From positions 1-53,850 of the forward strand of contig JAUWUS010000005.1 of assembly GCA_030617815.1 (NCBI GenBank): a DNA stretch of 53,850 nucleotides. Direction: 5' to 3'. A model generated the notes under the pieces. The model did not search any database and was not told where the DNA came from. It worked only from the letters and a program-made list of their open reading frames with translations. Positions within the stretch are counted from its first letter, which is position 1; every line of letters starts with the position of its first letter. The position numbers and the translations under genes were made by a program. This stretch comes from Gammaproteobacteria bacterium (lineage in GTDB: Bacteria; Pseudomonadota; Gammaproteobacteria; UBA6429; Thiohalophilaceae). This document shows, piece by piece, positions 28,799-38,622 of the stretch.

Positions 28799-31357
28799 TC
28801 ACAAAAGTTTTTTAAGTTGATAGATAAGGTCCAAGGCTTCACGTGGAGAAAGCGCATCGGGTTGGAGTTTTTTTACAAATTTCTCGAGTTCAGACTCTTG
28901 TAGCGCGGCGCCGGGGTTTGATAAAGGTGTTGATTTTGGGGCCTGAGCATCCTCAAGCTCTAATTGCTGGAGCTTGGTTTTTGCTTGTGCGACCACTTCG
29001 CGTGGAACACCGGCGAGAGTAGCAACCTGTAAACCATAACTTTTATTCACTGTCCCCGTTTTTACTTTGTGCAAAAAGACCAGGGTGTCTCCATGTTCCA
29101 CCGCATCGAGGTGGACATTAATACAGCCACTCAGATCATCCGCTAACGTCGTCAGTTCAAAATAGTGAGTGGCAAACAAGGTGAGGGCTTTCGTTTTTAA
29201 GGCCAGGTGTTCAGCGCATGCCCATGCCAGAGATAAGCCATCATAGGTGCTGGTGCCTCGACCAATTTCATCTAAAAGCACCAGGCTATTTTGTGTTGCG
29301 TTGTGTAAAATATTCGCGGTCTCGGTCATCTCTACCATAAAGGTTGAACGTCCACTCGCGAGATCATCCGATGCACCAATACGGGTAAAGATACGATCAA
29401 TATTACCAATCTCCGCGCTATCAGCAGGAACAAAACAACCAATGTGTGCCATTAAAACAATCAGCGCGGTTTGCCGCATATAGGTTGATTTACCCCCCAT
29501 GTTCGGACCGGTTATTAAATGTAAGTGTTGCTTGTCTGTTAGTGAAATATCATTTGGGGAGAAGGGCGCGTCTTGCACTTGTTCAATAACAGGGTGACGA
29601 CCGTTGCAAATTTTAATGCCTGTTTTATTCACTAGCTTAGGGCGCACGTAATTTAAACAATCTGCACGTTCTGCCAGGTTTTGTAACACATCTAACTCAG
29701 ACAAGCCTTGAGCACAATCTTGCAAATTAAGCAGGGATAAATTTAACGTGTCGAGTAACTGATTATATAAACTTTTTTCGCGCGCCAAAGCACGTTCATT
29801 GGCACTGAGAACTTTATCTTCTAAAGCTTTTAATTCGGGTGTGATAAAACGTTCTGCGGCTTTTAAGGTTTGCCGACGTTGGTAATATTCTGGCACAACA
29901 TCAGAATGCAAACGACTTATTTCAATGTAATAACCATGTACACGGTTATAACCCACTTTGAGTCCATTGATGCCGGTTTCTTTTTTCTCTTTCGCTTCTA
30001 ATGCCGCAAGAAACTCACCGGCATTTTCTTGCAAACTACGCAATTCATCCAGTTCTTTATCATAGCCCGTTGCAATCACCCCTCCATCGCGAATTAATAA
30101 TGGTGGTGTTTCGATAACCGCTTTAGTTAACAACAAAAGAATTTTAGGATGTTCGCTTATTTGTTGGCAGAGTTGTTTTATGTGTTTACTTTTTTGAGTG
30201 GCTAAACATGTTTGCAAAGCGGGGAGTTGCGCTAAGGCAGTTCTTAATTGAGCCAGGTCGCGTGGTCGCGCAGACTTAAGAGCAATGCGCGTTAAAATTC
30301 TTTCTATGTCACCAATGCCACGCAATAACTCATGTAGCTCAGCATAAGTTTGTGATGTTAATAGTGATTCAATCGACTCTTGGCGTTGGTTTAATATTTT
30401 ATGACAACGCAAAGGACGATGGATCCAGCGATGTAATAAACGGCTGCCCATCGGCGTTGCGCTGTGATCCAGAATTGCACTTAAGGTGTTTTTTTGATGC
30501 CCCGAAATACTTTCGCTTAACTCTAAATTATGCCGCGTTGAGGCATCAAGAATTAAACAGTCTTCACGAGATTCAGTATGCAGTGCCTGAATGTGCGGTA
30601 AAGCAGAGCGTTGTGTTTCTTTCACATACGCCAATAAACAACCTGCCGCAGAAATGGCCAACGGCAAATCCGCACAACCAAAACCACTTAAATCTTTAGT
30701 TGAAAATTGATTGCATAACTCACGTTCAGCAGAGCCAACATCAAAATGCCAGGGCGCACGTTGTTTAATACTCGTACTACGATGTTGGTAAGGTGTAATG
30801 TCTGCGTCTTCACTCATTAAAAGTTCAGTAGGGTGCAAACGTTGCAATTCACTCAATAATGCTTCTTCGCCCTGGGCTTGTAAAACTGCAAAGCGACCGC
30901 TGCTCATATCCAACATCGCAATACCAAACCGATCATCCGCGCCCATCGACAGCGCCACCACTAAACTTTCTTTACCTTGCTCAAGCAAGGCTTCATCCGT
31001 CACCGTACCCGGGGTAACAATCCGCATCACTTTACGTTCAACCGGGCCTTTTGAGGTGGCGGGATCACCAATCTGCTCACAAATCGCTACCGACATACCC
31101 TTACGCAATAAACGCGCGAGATAATTATCCACCGCATGATACGGCACCCCTGCCATCGGAATAGGCTCCCCGTTCGCACGGCCACGCGCCGTTAAAGTAA
31201 TGTCCAGTAATTTTGCCGCTTCACGTGCATCATCAAAAAAGAGTTCGTAAAAATCACCCATACGGTAAAACAGAAGAATGTCTGGGTGTTCGGCTTTGAT
31301 GCGCAGGTATTGTTGCATCATTGGCGTATGGGTTTGCTGTTCTTTTATTTTAACCAT
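28799..31357 (-). CDS. mutS: DNA mismatch repair protein MutS
   Basis: 852 residues from ATG 31357, one residue from E. coli length; a longer frame to 31381 adds eight residues. The mismatch-recognition domain includes [18 protein letters not shown] (the Phe-x-Glu-type element). The ATPase has [35 protein letters not shown] and the signature [10 protein letters not shown] short C-terminal oligomerisation tail ends [10 protein letters not shown]. It recognises mismatches and recruits MutL. Its 5' end faces the PilZ gene across about 180 bases. Confidence 0.97.
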   Translation of the reverse strand: MVKIKEQQTHTPMMQQYLRIKAEHPDILLFYRMGDFYELFFDDAREAAKLLDITLTARGRANGEPIPMAGVPYHAVDNYLARLLRKGMSVAICEQIGDPATSKGPVERKVMRIVTPGTVTDEALLEQGKESLVVALSMGADDRFGIAMLDMSSGRFAVLQAQGEEALLSELQRLHPTELLMSEDADITPYQHRSTSIKQRAPWHFDVGSAERELCNQFSTKDLSGFGCADLPLAISAAGCLLAYVKETQRSALPHIQALHTESREDCLILDASTRHNLELSESISGHQKNTLSAILDHSATPMGSRLLHRWIHRPLRCHKILNQRQESIESLLTSQTYAELHELLRGIGDIERILTRIALKSARPRDLAQLRTALAQLPALQTCLATQKSKHIKQLCQQISEHPKILLLLTKAVIETPPLLIRDGGVIATGYDKELDELRSLQENAGEFLAALEAKEKKETGINGLKVGYNRVHGYYIEISRLHSDVVPEYYQRRQTLKAAERFITPELKALEDKVLSANERALAREKSLYNQLLDTLNLSLLNLQDCAQGLSELDVLQNLAERADCLNYVRPKLVNKTGIKICNGRHPVIEQVQDAPFSPNDISLTDKQHLHLITGPNMGGKSTYMRQTALIVLMAHIGCFVPADSAEIGNIDRIFTRIGASDDLASGRSTFMVEMTETANILHNATQNSLVLLDEIGRGTSTYDGLSLAWACAEHLALKTKALTLFATHYFELTTLADDLSGCINVHLDAVEHGDTLVFLHKVKTGTVNKSYGLQVATLAGVPREVVAQAKTKLQQLELEDAQAPKSTPLSNPGAALQESELEKFVKKLQPDALSPREALDLIYQLKKLL

Positions 31358-31537
31358 TGGTGCAGAGTATACTGTATTCACGCTATCGCATCATATCGCT
31401 TTTATTATGGATCATGGCTCTATTGAGCAGCTTAATTTTTGCGCGAATGATAACTGAAAAGGGCAGGGAAAACTTGCAGGAAAGCGGTTCATCACATAAA
31501 GTGAGGGTTATTAAAAATAATAATTATGGAGGAGTTA

Positions 31538-31867
31538 ATGACAAGGGAATTTGATGAAAAGCGCGACTGCATCCGTATTGATGTTAACTGTGCTATTTTG
31601 TTTAAACAAGTGGATTCGGGTTTAGTTGACTTGATAGGGAAAGAACTCACCGGACAAGTCGCTAATCTGAGTGGACGCGGCATGATGTTTATTAGCGAAG
31701 TTGAACTGGAAAAAGACAGTACTTTCGAAATTAATATTAAACCAGCAGATCTTTTGACTCCGCCTTTACATGCTAATGTAAAAGTAGTGCGAGTGGTTAA
31801 ACAGCGCCATGCTGATGGTTATGAAATTGGCGCGGTAATCAAAGAAATTTACGATGAAGAAGAATAG
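31538..31867 (+). CDS. PilZ-domain protein
   Basis: 109 residues from ATG 31538, chosen because ggagg lies six bases upstream; the ATG at 31526 overlaps that ribosome site. The PilZ pattern is present: basic residues at the start (EKRDCIRIDV, two Arg in an RxxxR-like spacing), then VANLSGRGMMF in place of the D/NxSxxG motif, and VKVVRVVKQRHADGYEIG for the last strands. PilZ proteins bind cyclic di-GMP; the motif here is reasonably preserved. No diguanylate cyclase is in the window. Confidence 0.8.
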   Translation: MTREFDEKRDCIRIDVNCAILFKQVDSGLVDLIGKELTGQVANLSGRGMMFISEVELEKDSTFEINIKPADLLTPPLHANVKVVRVVKQRHADGYEIGAVIKEIYDEEE

Positions 31868-31915
31868 CAGTTAAGTTTTTTATTGATATCAAAGATAAAA
31901 ATTACGAAACGGTAA

Positions 31916-32428
31916 ATGCAAAATAAAGAATTAGAATTAATAGTTGAGAAACTTGCTGAGCGGCTAATAAAAAATAATAAAAAATTAGCGGTTGCGGAAT
32001 CATGTACCGGTGGCTGGGTTGCTAAGGAATTAACAGATTTAACCGGTAGTTCAGCCTGGTTTGAACGGGGTTTTGTTACTTATTCCAATCAGGCAAAACA
32101 TGAAATGTTGTCTGTGGCTGAATCTACCCTGGAAATGTACGGTGCGGTTAGTCAGGAAACGGTTATTGAAATGGCAGTGGGTGTTTTAAAAAACAGCCAT
32201 GCTGATTTTAGTTTATCCGTTAGCGGTATTGCGGGGCCGGGTGGCGGTTCAGCAGAAAAACCGCTTGGACTGGTTTGGTTTGCCTGGGCAGTAAAAGATA
32301 AAAACACACTAAATATATTAGCTGCAGAGAAGCAAGTGTTTGCTGGTGATCGTGAATCGATCAGACAACAGGCAGTGGAATATGTTTTAACAAGATTAAT
32401 GAAGTTGCTTGAAGAAATTGCTGGTTAA
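31916..32428 (+). CDS. pncC: Nicotinamide-nucleotide amidase (CinA C-terminal family)
   Basis: 170 residues, a stand-alone CinA C-terminal domain. Signature segments are KLAVAESCTGGWVAKELTDL, WFERGFVTYSNQAKHEML, GAVSQETVIEMAVGVL and SVSGIAGPGGGSAEKPLGLVWFA. The enzyme deamidates NMN to NaMN in pyridine nucleotide salvage. Its position upstream of recA matches E. coli pncC (ygaD). It is followed after 4 bases by thpR. Confidence 0.94.
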   Translation: MQNKELELIVEKLAERLIKNNKKLAVAESCTGGWVAKELTDLTGSSAWFERGFVTYSNQAKHEMLSVAESTLEMYGAVSQETVIEMAVGVLKNSHADFSLSVSGIAGPGGGSAEKPLGLVWFAWAVKDKNTLNILAAEKQVFAGDRESIRQQAVEYVLTRLMKLLEEIAG

Positions 32429-32432
32429 ATAA

Positions 32433-32999
32433 GTGAGCAATAAAGAAGAGCAGCCATCTTTAGCACCATCATCGACATCATCAACAAGTAAACGTCTCTT
32501 TTTTGCACTGTGGCCAGATGACGACGTTATTCAGAATATCAAACAGTCCGTGATAAAACATTTTTTAAATTGTCATGGAAAAATGTTAAAAAAAAATAAC
32601 TGGCATATCACCCTGGCATATTTTGGTGCAGCAGATGCGAGTACGCAGATTTGTCTTGAAAAGCAGGCTGAAAAAATTAAAAGTCAGCCATTTGAATTAA
32701 ACTTGTCAAAATGTGGTTTCTGGCTACGCCCCAAAGTTGCGTGGTTAGCCCCGGAAGAAATACCCGAAGCATTAAAACAATTAACTCATGAACTTCAACA
32801 TGTTATTCAGCCCTGTGGTTTCAAACCCGAAATACGAGAATATCAACCTCACATAACACTGGTACGTAAAGCGATACATCAAGTAGCTGTATCTGAAGTT
32901 GATCCAATCAACTGGCAAGTGACGCGATTTTGTTTAGTAGAATCAAAAACTTATCCGGAAGGAGCGGAGTATAAGGTTTTGAGAAGCTGGGATTTATAG
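32433..32999 (+). CDS. thpR: RNA 2',3'-cyclic phosphodiesterase (LigT/2H family)
   Basis: 188 residues from GTG 32433. It has both catalytic histidine motifs of the 2H superfamily: HITLAYFG (about residue 50) and HITLVRKA (about residue 140), after RLFFALWPDD. These enzymes open 2',3'-cyclic phosphates, and the E. coli member was first found as an RNA ligase activity. It is cotranscribed with pncC and converges on the WYL gene. Confidence 0.92.
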   Translation: MSNKEEQPSLAPSSTSSTSKRLFFALWPDDDVIQNIKQSVIKHFLNCHGKMLKKNNWHITLAYFGAADASTQICLEKQAEKIKSQPFELNLSKCGFWLRPKVAWLAPEEIPEALKQLTHELQHVIQPCGFKPEIREYQPHITLVRKAIHQVAVSEVDPINWQVTRFCLVESKTYPEGAEYKVLRSWDL

Positions 33000-33012
33000 T
33001 TCTTTAAATATT

Positions 33013-33900
33013 TTATAAAAACGCCCAGCCTGCAAAAGGCTCTATCTCATCTCTATTCATCACTATTAGCTGAAAAGCATTCGGATTCAGTGAATGATCT
33101 TTAGTGGTATCAACCGACATTCGTTGTAAAACGTATGCTAGTAATGCACGACGTACGGTAAATTCAATTACATCATTTTTTGCTGCATAGTCGGTCATTA
33201 ATATTTGACGTTTATCTTCGCTCAGATTGGGATGCGGTGTGAGTTGTAAATTGATGGGTTCCATCCAGTCATCATCATACTCAGGATTTGACTCGGCCTT
33301 TTCGCTCAGTTGTTGAGCTTGTTGTACGCGAGACAAAACAAAGTCCCGAAAATCATAGGTATCTTCACTATAAGCTCGTACATGCCAGCGCAAACCGGTA
33401 TTCACGAGCGAGTGGGGTTCGATGATACGGGATTCACTGCTACCACGGTTTGATAAGGAGCTATAAACGAGGCTCAGTTTCGTTTTTTGTTTAATCGCTC
33501 GAATCACCTGGGCGACGATCTTTTTGCCTGGTAAACGTTGTGGCAAGGGGAGTTGTTCAGTGCTAACCCCATATAAACGGTTTTGTTCAACGGTTTCGCC
33601 GATGAAGGGCAGGTTGGCTGAGATCAAAGGTAAAACGTATTGTGGTTCGAGATCGGTAAATACTTCTGCAAAACGATTACTCGGCACAAAACCAAAGACA
33701 TTATGCTTATAAATAAGGTTATCCGGGGCAATTTGGCTGTAAAACTTAAGATCTTTGGTTGCAGCTGCATCAGAAATGCCAAACGCTTTGGCCACATCAC
33801 TACGAGTGACCACACCGGTGTAATACGCCATGAGCTCAATATATTGCAGGCGCTGCTGAGTGGCGCGCTTTATGCCGTTTACAGATTGATCAACTGCCAT
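33013..33900 (-). CDS. WYL-domain transcription regulator, BrxR/CapW-like
   Basis: 295 residues from ATG 33900 (ggag upstream); a longer frame to 33945 is possible. An N-terminal winged helix (about 8-65: TQQRLQYIELMAYYTGVVTRSDVAKAFGIS) is followed by a linker like those of BrxR/CapW proteins (APDNLIYKHNVFGFVPS). The WYL domain (about 120-200) has the RIIEPHSLVNTGLRWHVRAY core, and a C-terminal WCX-like extension follows. Members of this group repress phage-defence operons and some WYL proteins respond to single-stranded DNA or DNA damage (known for the family). Here the neighbour is recA, divergent, and no defence operon is visible next to it. Confidence 0.82.
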   Translation of the reverse strand: MAVDQSVNGIKRATQQRLQYIELMAYYTGVVTRSDVAKAFGISDAAATKDLKFYSQIAPDNLIYKHNVFGFVPSNRFAEVFTDLEPQYVLPLISANLPFIGETVEQNRLYGVSTEQLPLPQRLPGKKIVAQVIRAIKQKTKLSLVYSSLSNRGSSESRIIEPHSLVNTGLRWHVRAYSEDTYDFRDFVLSRVQQAQQLSEKAESNPEYDDDWMEPINLQLTPHPNLSEDKRQILMTDYAAKNDVIEFTVRRALLAYVLQRMSVDTTKDHSLNPNAFQLIVMNRDEIEPFAGWAFL

Positions 33901-33930
33901 AACAGTCTCCAGGTTATTTTTATCGATAAC

Positions 33931-34011
33931 CGTCATTCCGGCCAAGCAAAGTGCGAGCCGGAATCCATAGTTAAATCACTGGATTCCCGCTTAAAGCACG
34001 CGGGAATGACG
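33931..34011. repeat. REP-like element with two hairpins
   Basis: The terminal inverted repeat cgtcattcc (33931-33939) and ggaatgacg (34003-34011) enclose two internal hairpins: ttccggc..gccggaa and ttcccgc..gcgggaa. The gcgggaatgac module is also present near 6318 on the same strand within the repeat at 6019-6390. This is a common type of interspersed palindromic repeat. It sits between the WYL gene and the recA control region. Confidence 0.8.
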
Positions 34012-34060
34012 CGTCTAATTAAAGACCCTTTTATTATACATGCTATAAAAGATTAGCTCA

Positions 34061-34086
34061 TATAAAATACTAAGTGGTATTTTATA
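34061..34086. promoter_or_regulatory. Perfect 10-bp inverted repeat upstream of recA
   Basis: tataaaatac (34061-34070) and gtattttata (34077-34086), separated by six bases, form a perfect dyad ending 18 bases before the recA -35. It has no T tract typical of a terminator on either side, so an operator is more likely. It does not match the gammaproteobacterial LexA box. Confidence 0.6.
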
Positions 34087-34104
34087 GTTAGGTGGTAAAA
34101 AGTA

Positions 34105-34133
34105 TTGACATAGTGAAAAGTATAGCCTAAAGT
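34105..34133 (+). promoter_or_regulatory. Candidate sigma-70 promoter of recA
   Basis: ttgaca (34105-34110), a 17-base spacer and taaagt (34128-34133) lie about 70 bases upstream of recA. No ctg-N10-cag LexA box is found between 34012 and 34204. Confidence 0.6.
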
Positions 34134-34204
34134 AGATTCATACCGCAGTAATGCAGTAACAAATTAAAAGAACAAACTTAAAAATACTGAATGGGAGAAT
34201 AAAG

Positions 34205-35299
34205 ATGGCGGATATGAGCGAAGGTAAGAAAAAAGCATTGGCAGCAGCACTTGGCCAAATTGAAAAGCAATTTGGTAAAGGTTCGGTCATGAAGATGGGC
34301 GATGGCACTGCTTTTCGTGATATTGAGTCGGTATCAACCGGTTCCCTGGGTCTGGACATTGCGTTGGGAGTAGGTGGCTTACCACGTGGTCGTGTTGTTG
34401 AAATTTATGGACCTGAATCATCGGGTAAAACGACTCTGACTTTGCATGTGGTTTCCGAGATGCAAAAACTCGGTGGTACATGTGCATTTGTTGATGCCGA
34501 GCATGCATTGGATCCTGTTTATGCCGCAAAATTGGGTGTTGATGTGGATGAGTTGCTGGTCTCTCAGCCTGATACCGGTGAACAAGCTTTAGAAATTACC
34601 GATATGCTGGTTCGTTCAGCAGCGGTTGATGTCATTGTTATTGATTCGGTTGCCGCGTTAACCCCAAAAGCAGAAATTGAAGGTGACATGGGTGATTCAC
34701 ACATGGGATTGCAAGCCCGTTTAATGTCGCAAGCTTTACGCAAATTAACGGCCAATATCAAAAAGAGTAACACCATGGTTATTTTTATTAACCAGTTACG
34801 GATGAAAATTGGTGTCATGTTTGGTAATCCTGAAACCACAACAGGTGGTAACGCATTGAAATTTTATGCCTCAGTCCGTTTGGATATTCGTCGTATCGGT
34901 GCAATCAAAAAAGGGGATGAAATTTTAGGTAATGAAACCCGGGTTAAAGTGGTGAAAAACAAGGTTGCTCCACCGTTTAAACAAGTTGTGTTTGACTTGC
35001 TGTATGGTGAAGGTATTTCACGTGAAGGCGAGATTATTGATTTAGGTGTGAAGTGTGACATTGTTGATAAAGCCGGTGCCTGGTATAGCTATAACGGTGA
35101 TCGTATTGGTCAGGGTAAAGATAATGTGCGTAATTACCTGAAGGAACATCCTGAGATGGCACAGGAAATTGAAGCAAAAGTACGCACTATTATGTTGCCG
35201 ACAGATATGCCAGAAGAAGAAATAGCCGAAGAAAAGGCTAAAGCGAAAGAGGTTAAACCTGAAAAAGGTGCAGAGGAAGAAGAGTTAGTAGAAGCTTAA
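34205..35299 (+). CDS. recA: Recombinase RecA
   Basis: 364 residues. Walker [11 protein letters not shown] carries Lys75, and [31 protein letters not shown] covers loop L2 (only in part quoted in families as the DNA-binding loop). The N-terminal helix [21 protein letters not shown] is typical, and the acidic C-terminal tail is rich in Glu. It forms filaments on single-stranded DNA for recombination and SOS induction. ggag precedes ATG 34205. It is followed by a hairpin and recX. Confidence 0.98.
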   Translation: MADMSEGKKKALAAALGQIEKQFGKGSVMKMGDGTAFRDIESVSTGSLGLDIALGVGGLPRGRVVEIYGPESSGKTTLTLHVVSEMQKLGGTCAFVDAEHALDPVYAAKLGVDVDELLVSQPDTGEQALEITDMLVRSAAVDVIVIDSVAALTPKAEIEGDMGDSHMGLQARLMSQALRKLTANIKKSNTMVIFINQLRMKIGVMFGNPETTTGGNALKFYASVRLDIRRIGAIKKGDEILGNETRVKVVKNKVAPPFKQVVFDLLYGEGISREGEIIDLGVKCDIVDKAGAWYSYNGDRIGQGKDNVRNYLKEHPEMAQEIEAKVRTIMLPTDMPEEEIAEEKAKAKEVKPEKGAEEEELVEA

Positions 35300-35319
35300 T
35301 TGTAGTATTTTGATTTTTG

Positions 35320-35344
35320 TTCCCTCCCCATCAAGGGGAGGGAA
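35320..35344 (+). terminator. Hairpin between recA and recX (partial terminator)
   Basis: A perfect 10-bp stem ttccctcccc (35320-35329) with 35335-35344 and a 5-base loop, followed by an imperfect T-rich tract. Readthrough would allow low recX expression, as known for E. coli recA-recX. Confidence 0.75.
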
Positions 35345-35365
35345 TAAATTTTAATGGTCATCTAA

Positions 35366-35821
35366 ATGGCAAAACCAACCCGAACAATCCGTGTCGCGGC
35401 AATGGATTATTTATCCCGCCGTGAACATGCGACCCATGAATTATTCCAAAAACTCCTGGCTAAGGAAGTATATGAAGCTGACGATATTTCAGCTGCTCTG
35501 GTACGTTTAACCGATCAAGATTTATTAAGTGATGAGCGTTTTACCGAGGCTTTTATTCATCAGCGCGCCAACAGAGGCTCTGGTCCCTTAAAAATTCGTG
35601 CAGAATTACGCCAAAAGGGCATCAGTGATGCTATGATCGAGACGTTTTTGGATGAGCGTAATGTCTTGTGGTGTAAAAATGCGCAAGCCGTATATCTTAA
35701 AAAATATGGTTCGGAATTTCCCTTGGATTTAAAGGTAAAAGTACGACAAAATCGCTTTTTACAATCAAGGGGCTTTTCAAGCGAGCAGATTCGTTATGCG
35801 ATGCGTGATAACGATGACTAA
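35366..35821 (+). CDS. recX: Regulatory protein RecX
   Basis: 151 residues, all-helical, of normal length. Family features are AMDYLSRREHATHELFQKLLAKE, LSDERFTEAFIHQRANRGSGPLKI, ELRQKGISDAMIE and the terminal FLQSRGFSSEQIRYAM. RecX binds RecA filaments and limits their extension. It follows recA by 66 bases and precedes alaS by 42. Confidence 0.94.
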   Translation: MAKPTRTIRVAAMDYLSRREHATHELFQKLLAKEVYEADDISAALVRLTDQDLLSDERFTEAFIHQRANRGSGPLKIRAELRQKGISDAMIETFLDERNVLWCKNAQAVYLKKYGSEFPLDLKVKVRQNRFLQSRGFSSEQIRYAMRDNDD

Positions 35822-35863
35822 TTAAAGCCAGATGTAATTAAACATAAAAGTAAAAATAGAAAC

Positions 35864-38503
35864 ATGAAAACCAGTATTAAAACCAGCGCCCAGTTACGAC
35901 AAGCTTTTTTAGATTTTTTTAAAGATCACGGGCATGAAATAGTTCCTTCCAGTTCACTGGTGCCCGGCAATGATCCTACCTTGCTGTTTACTAATGCAGG
36001 TATGGTTCAGTTTAAAGATGTTTTCCTTGGTCAGGATAAACGCAATTATGTGCGTGCAACGTCATCGCAACGTTGTGTCCGTGCCGGCGGCAAACATAAT
36101 GATTTAGAAAATGTTGGCTATACCGCGCGTCACCATACCTTTTTTGAAATGTTAGGTAATTTTAGTTTTGGGGATTATTTTAAACGTGAAGCGATTAACT
36201 ATGCCTGGACTTTTTTAGCTGAAGTTTTACAGCTGCCTAAAGAAAAACTCTGGATTACTGTATATGAGAGTGATGATGAGGCTGCAGATATCTGGTTAAA
36301 CGAAATAGAGATCGATAAAGATCGTTTGACCCGCATTGGTGATAAAAAAGGCGGCAAAAAATACGAAAGTGATAACTTCTGGTCAATGGGAGATACTGGC
36401 CCTTGTGGTCCTTGTTCTGAAATTTTTTATGATCATGGTGAAGATATTGCCGGTGGTCCACCGGGAACTCCGGAAGAAGATGGTGATCGCTACATTGAAA
36501 TCTGGAACCTTGTGTTCATGCAATATGATCGTGATAAAAGTGGAATATTAAATCCATTACCAAAACCTTCGGTTGATACCGGCATGGGACTGGAACGGCT
36601 TGCTGCGATTATGCAAAATGGTCATAGTAATTATGATATTGATCTATTCCAAAACCTGATAAATGCTGTTGCAAAAGAAACGAACTGTAAAGATAAAAAT
36701 AATAATTCTTTAAAAGTTATTGCTGATCATATTCGCTCCTGTAGCTTTCTTATTGTTGATGGTGTCTTGCCTTCAAATGAAGGTCGCGGTTATGTTTTGC
36801 GTCGTATTATTCGTCGAGCACTTCGCCATGGTAATAACCTCGGTCAAAAAGATGCTTTCTTTTATAAATTAGTTAAACCTTTAGTAAAAGAAATGGGTGC
36901 AGCGTATCCTGAGTTAAAAGACGCACAAGCGAAAGTTGAGAAAGCATTACATCAGGAAGAAGATCGTTTTGCTGAAACGCTGGAAAATGGCATGGCTATT
37001 TTAGAGCAAGCTATTAGTGATATGAAAGGCAAAGAAATTCCCGGTGAAGTTGTTTTTAAACTTTATGATACTTACGGTTTTCCCGCAGATTTAACCAATG
37101 ATATTGCACGTGAACGCAATCTAACTCTGGATATGAGCGGTTTTGAAAAAGCCATGGAAGCACAACGCGAACGCGCGCGTGCTGCAAGTACTTTCGGTGG
37201 TCATTATGAGGGTACTTTGGATATTGAAGGTGAAACAGATTTTACCGGTTATGAACATTTAGAAGGCCAGTCAAAAATTGCTGCAATTTATGTTGACGGT
37301 AAAGAAGTTAATCAAATAGAAAAAAATCAAACGGCAATGTTAGTGTTAGAACAAACACCTTTTTACGCCGAGTCGGGTGGTCAGGTAGGTGATAGTGGAT
37401 TATTAACTTGTGGTAAAACAGAATTTGAAGTGATTGATACTCAAAAGCAGGGTGCTGCTGTCTTTGGTCATTACGGTGAAGTGTTGCATGGGGCATTAAA
37501 AGTCGGCGACACGGTTCATGCACAAGTTAATAGTGAACGTCGTCAGGCGATTGTTGCTAATCATTCAGCAACACATTTACTGCATGCCGCATTACGTACT
37601 GTTTTGGGCGAGCATGTGACACAAAAAGGTTCACAAGTTCAGGCTGAGCGTTTGCGTTTTGATTTTTCACATCCAGAACCGATATCGGCAGAGCAGTTAA
37701 GAGAGGTTGAGTATTTAGTCAACCAGCATATACGTTTAAATCATCTTGTTGATACCAAAATCATGACACCGGATGAAGCTAAAGCCAGTGGTGCAATGGC
37801 CTTGTTTGGAGAAAAATACGGTGATGAAGTTCGCGTGCTGAGTATGAGTGAATTTTCAGTCGAGCTTTGTGGTGGTACTCACGTATCACATACCGGTGAT
37901 ATCGGTTTGTTTAAGATTATTAGTGAAAGTGGTGTTGCTGCAGGTGTACGTCGTATTGAAGCGGTCACGGCTGAGCATGCTTTAGACTGGGCTGATAAAG
38001 GTGAAAATCAGTTAGCTGAAATAACGGCTATGTTAAAAGGTAGTCGTGATGATATATCGAATCGTGTTAGCCAGTTAATAGATAAAAACCGTTCTTTAGA
38101 AAAAGAGCTTGCGCAACTTAAAGGTAAGTTGGCGAGTAGTCAGGGCTCTGATTTGTCTTCACAAGCGGTTGAGGTGAATGGTATTAATGTTTTAGCGGTT
38201 AATCTTGAAGGTGCAGATGTTAAAACATTACGCGATACCTTAGATCAGTTGAAAAATAAACTCGGTACATCAGCGATTGTGCTTGCTGCGGTTAATGGTA
38301 AAAAAGTAAGTTTGGTTGCCGGGGTGAGCAAAGATGCGATCAGTAAAATTAAAGCCGGTGACCTGGTGAATTCTGTTGCTAGTCAGATTGGAGGCAAAGG
38401 CGGTGGTCGACCTGATATGGCACAAGCGGGTGGTGATCAACCTGAAAAGTTATCTGCTGCATTAAAAAGTGTTGTGGATTGGGTGCAAAGACAAACGGCT
38501 TAA
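35864..38503 (+). CDS. alaS: Alanine--tRNA ligase
   Basis: 879 residues, a full-length class II synthetase. The catalytic core begins [20 protein letters not shown] and includes [23 protein letters not shown]. The editing domain has the zinc-binding [12 protein letters not shown] and a late [13 protein letters not shown] cysteine/histidine. The C-terminal C-Ala region ends [15 protein letters not shown]. It charges tRNA-Ala and hydrolyses mischarged Ser/Gly. recA-recX-alaS-csrA order is conserved in gammaproteobacteria. Confidence 0.98.
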   Translation: MKTSIKTSAQLRQAFLDFFKDHGHEIVPSSSLVPGNDPTLLFTNAGMVQFKDVFLGQDKRNYVRATSSQRCVRAGGKHNDLENVGYTARHHTFFEMLGNFSFGDYFKREAINYAWTFLAEVLQLPKEKLWITVYESDDEAADIWLNEIEIDKDRLTRIGDKKGGKKYESDNFWSMGDTGPCGPCSEIFYDHGEDIAGGPPGTPEEDGDRYIEIWNLVFMQYDRDKSGILNPLPKPSVDTGMGLERLAAIMQNGHSNYDIDLFQNLINAVAKETNCKDKNNNSLKVIADHIRSCSFLIVDGVLPSNEGRGYVLRRIIRRALRHGNNLGQKDAFFYKLVKPLVKEMGAAYPELKDAQAKVEKALHQEEDRFAETLENGMAILEQAISDMKGKEIPGEVVFKLYDTYGFPADLTNDIARERNLTLDMSGFEKAMEAQRERARAASTFGGHYEGTLDIEGETDFTGYEHLEGQSKIAAIYVDGKEVNQIEKNQTAMLVLEQTPFYAESGGQVGDSGLLTCGKTEFEVIDTQKQGAAVFGHYGEVLHGALKVGDTVHAQVNSERRQAIVANHSATHLLHAALRTVLGEHVTQKGSQVQAERLRFDFSHPEPISAEQLREVEYLVNQHIRLNHLVDTKIMTPDEAKASGAMALFGEKYGDEVRVLSMSEFSVELCGGTHVSHTGDIGLFKIISESGVAAGVRRIEAVTAEHALDWADKGENQLAEITAMLKGSRDDISNRVSQLIDKNRSLEKELAQLKGKLASSQGSDLSSQAVEVNGINVLAVNLEGADVKTLRDTLDQLKNKLGTSAIVLAAVNGKKVSLVAGVSKDAISKIKAGDLVNSVASQIGGKGGGRPDMAQAGGDQPEKLSAALKSVVDWVQRQTA

Positions 38504-38622
38504 ACCCTGAAATTTCGACTAAATATCCTTCTGGCTTTAATTTCGCTACCTTTTTCGAGCCTTTCTCTTTATATTTGAGACAAATTAGTGTTTAATTTGC
38601 GTCCTTTTTGCGTGGGTAAATC

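Noticed and set aside
34012-34204. LexA box upstream of recA
   Set aside because: No ctg-N10-cag pair is present; the only strong dyad has a different sequence.
38504-38622. Possible lysine riboswitch before lysC
   Set aside because: Only 119 bases are available and no conserved riboswitch helices can be found.
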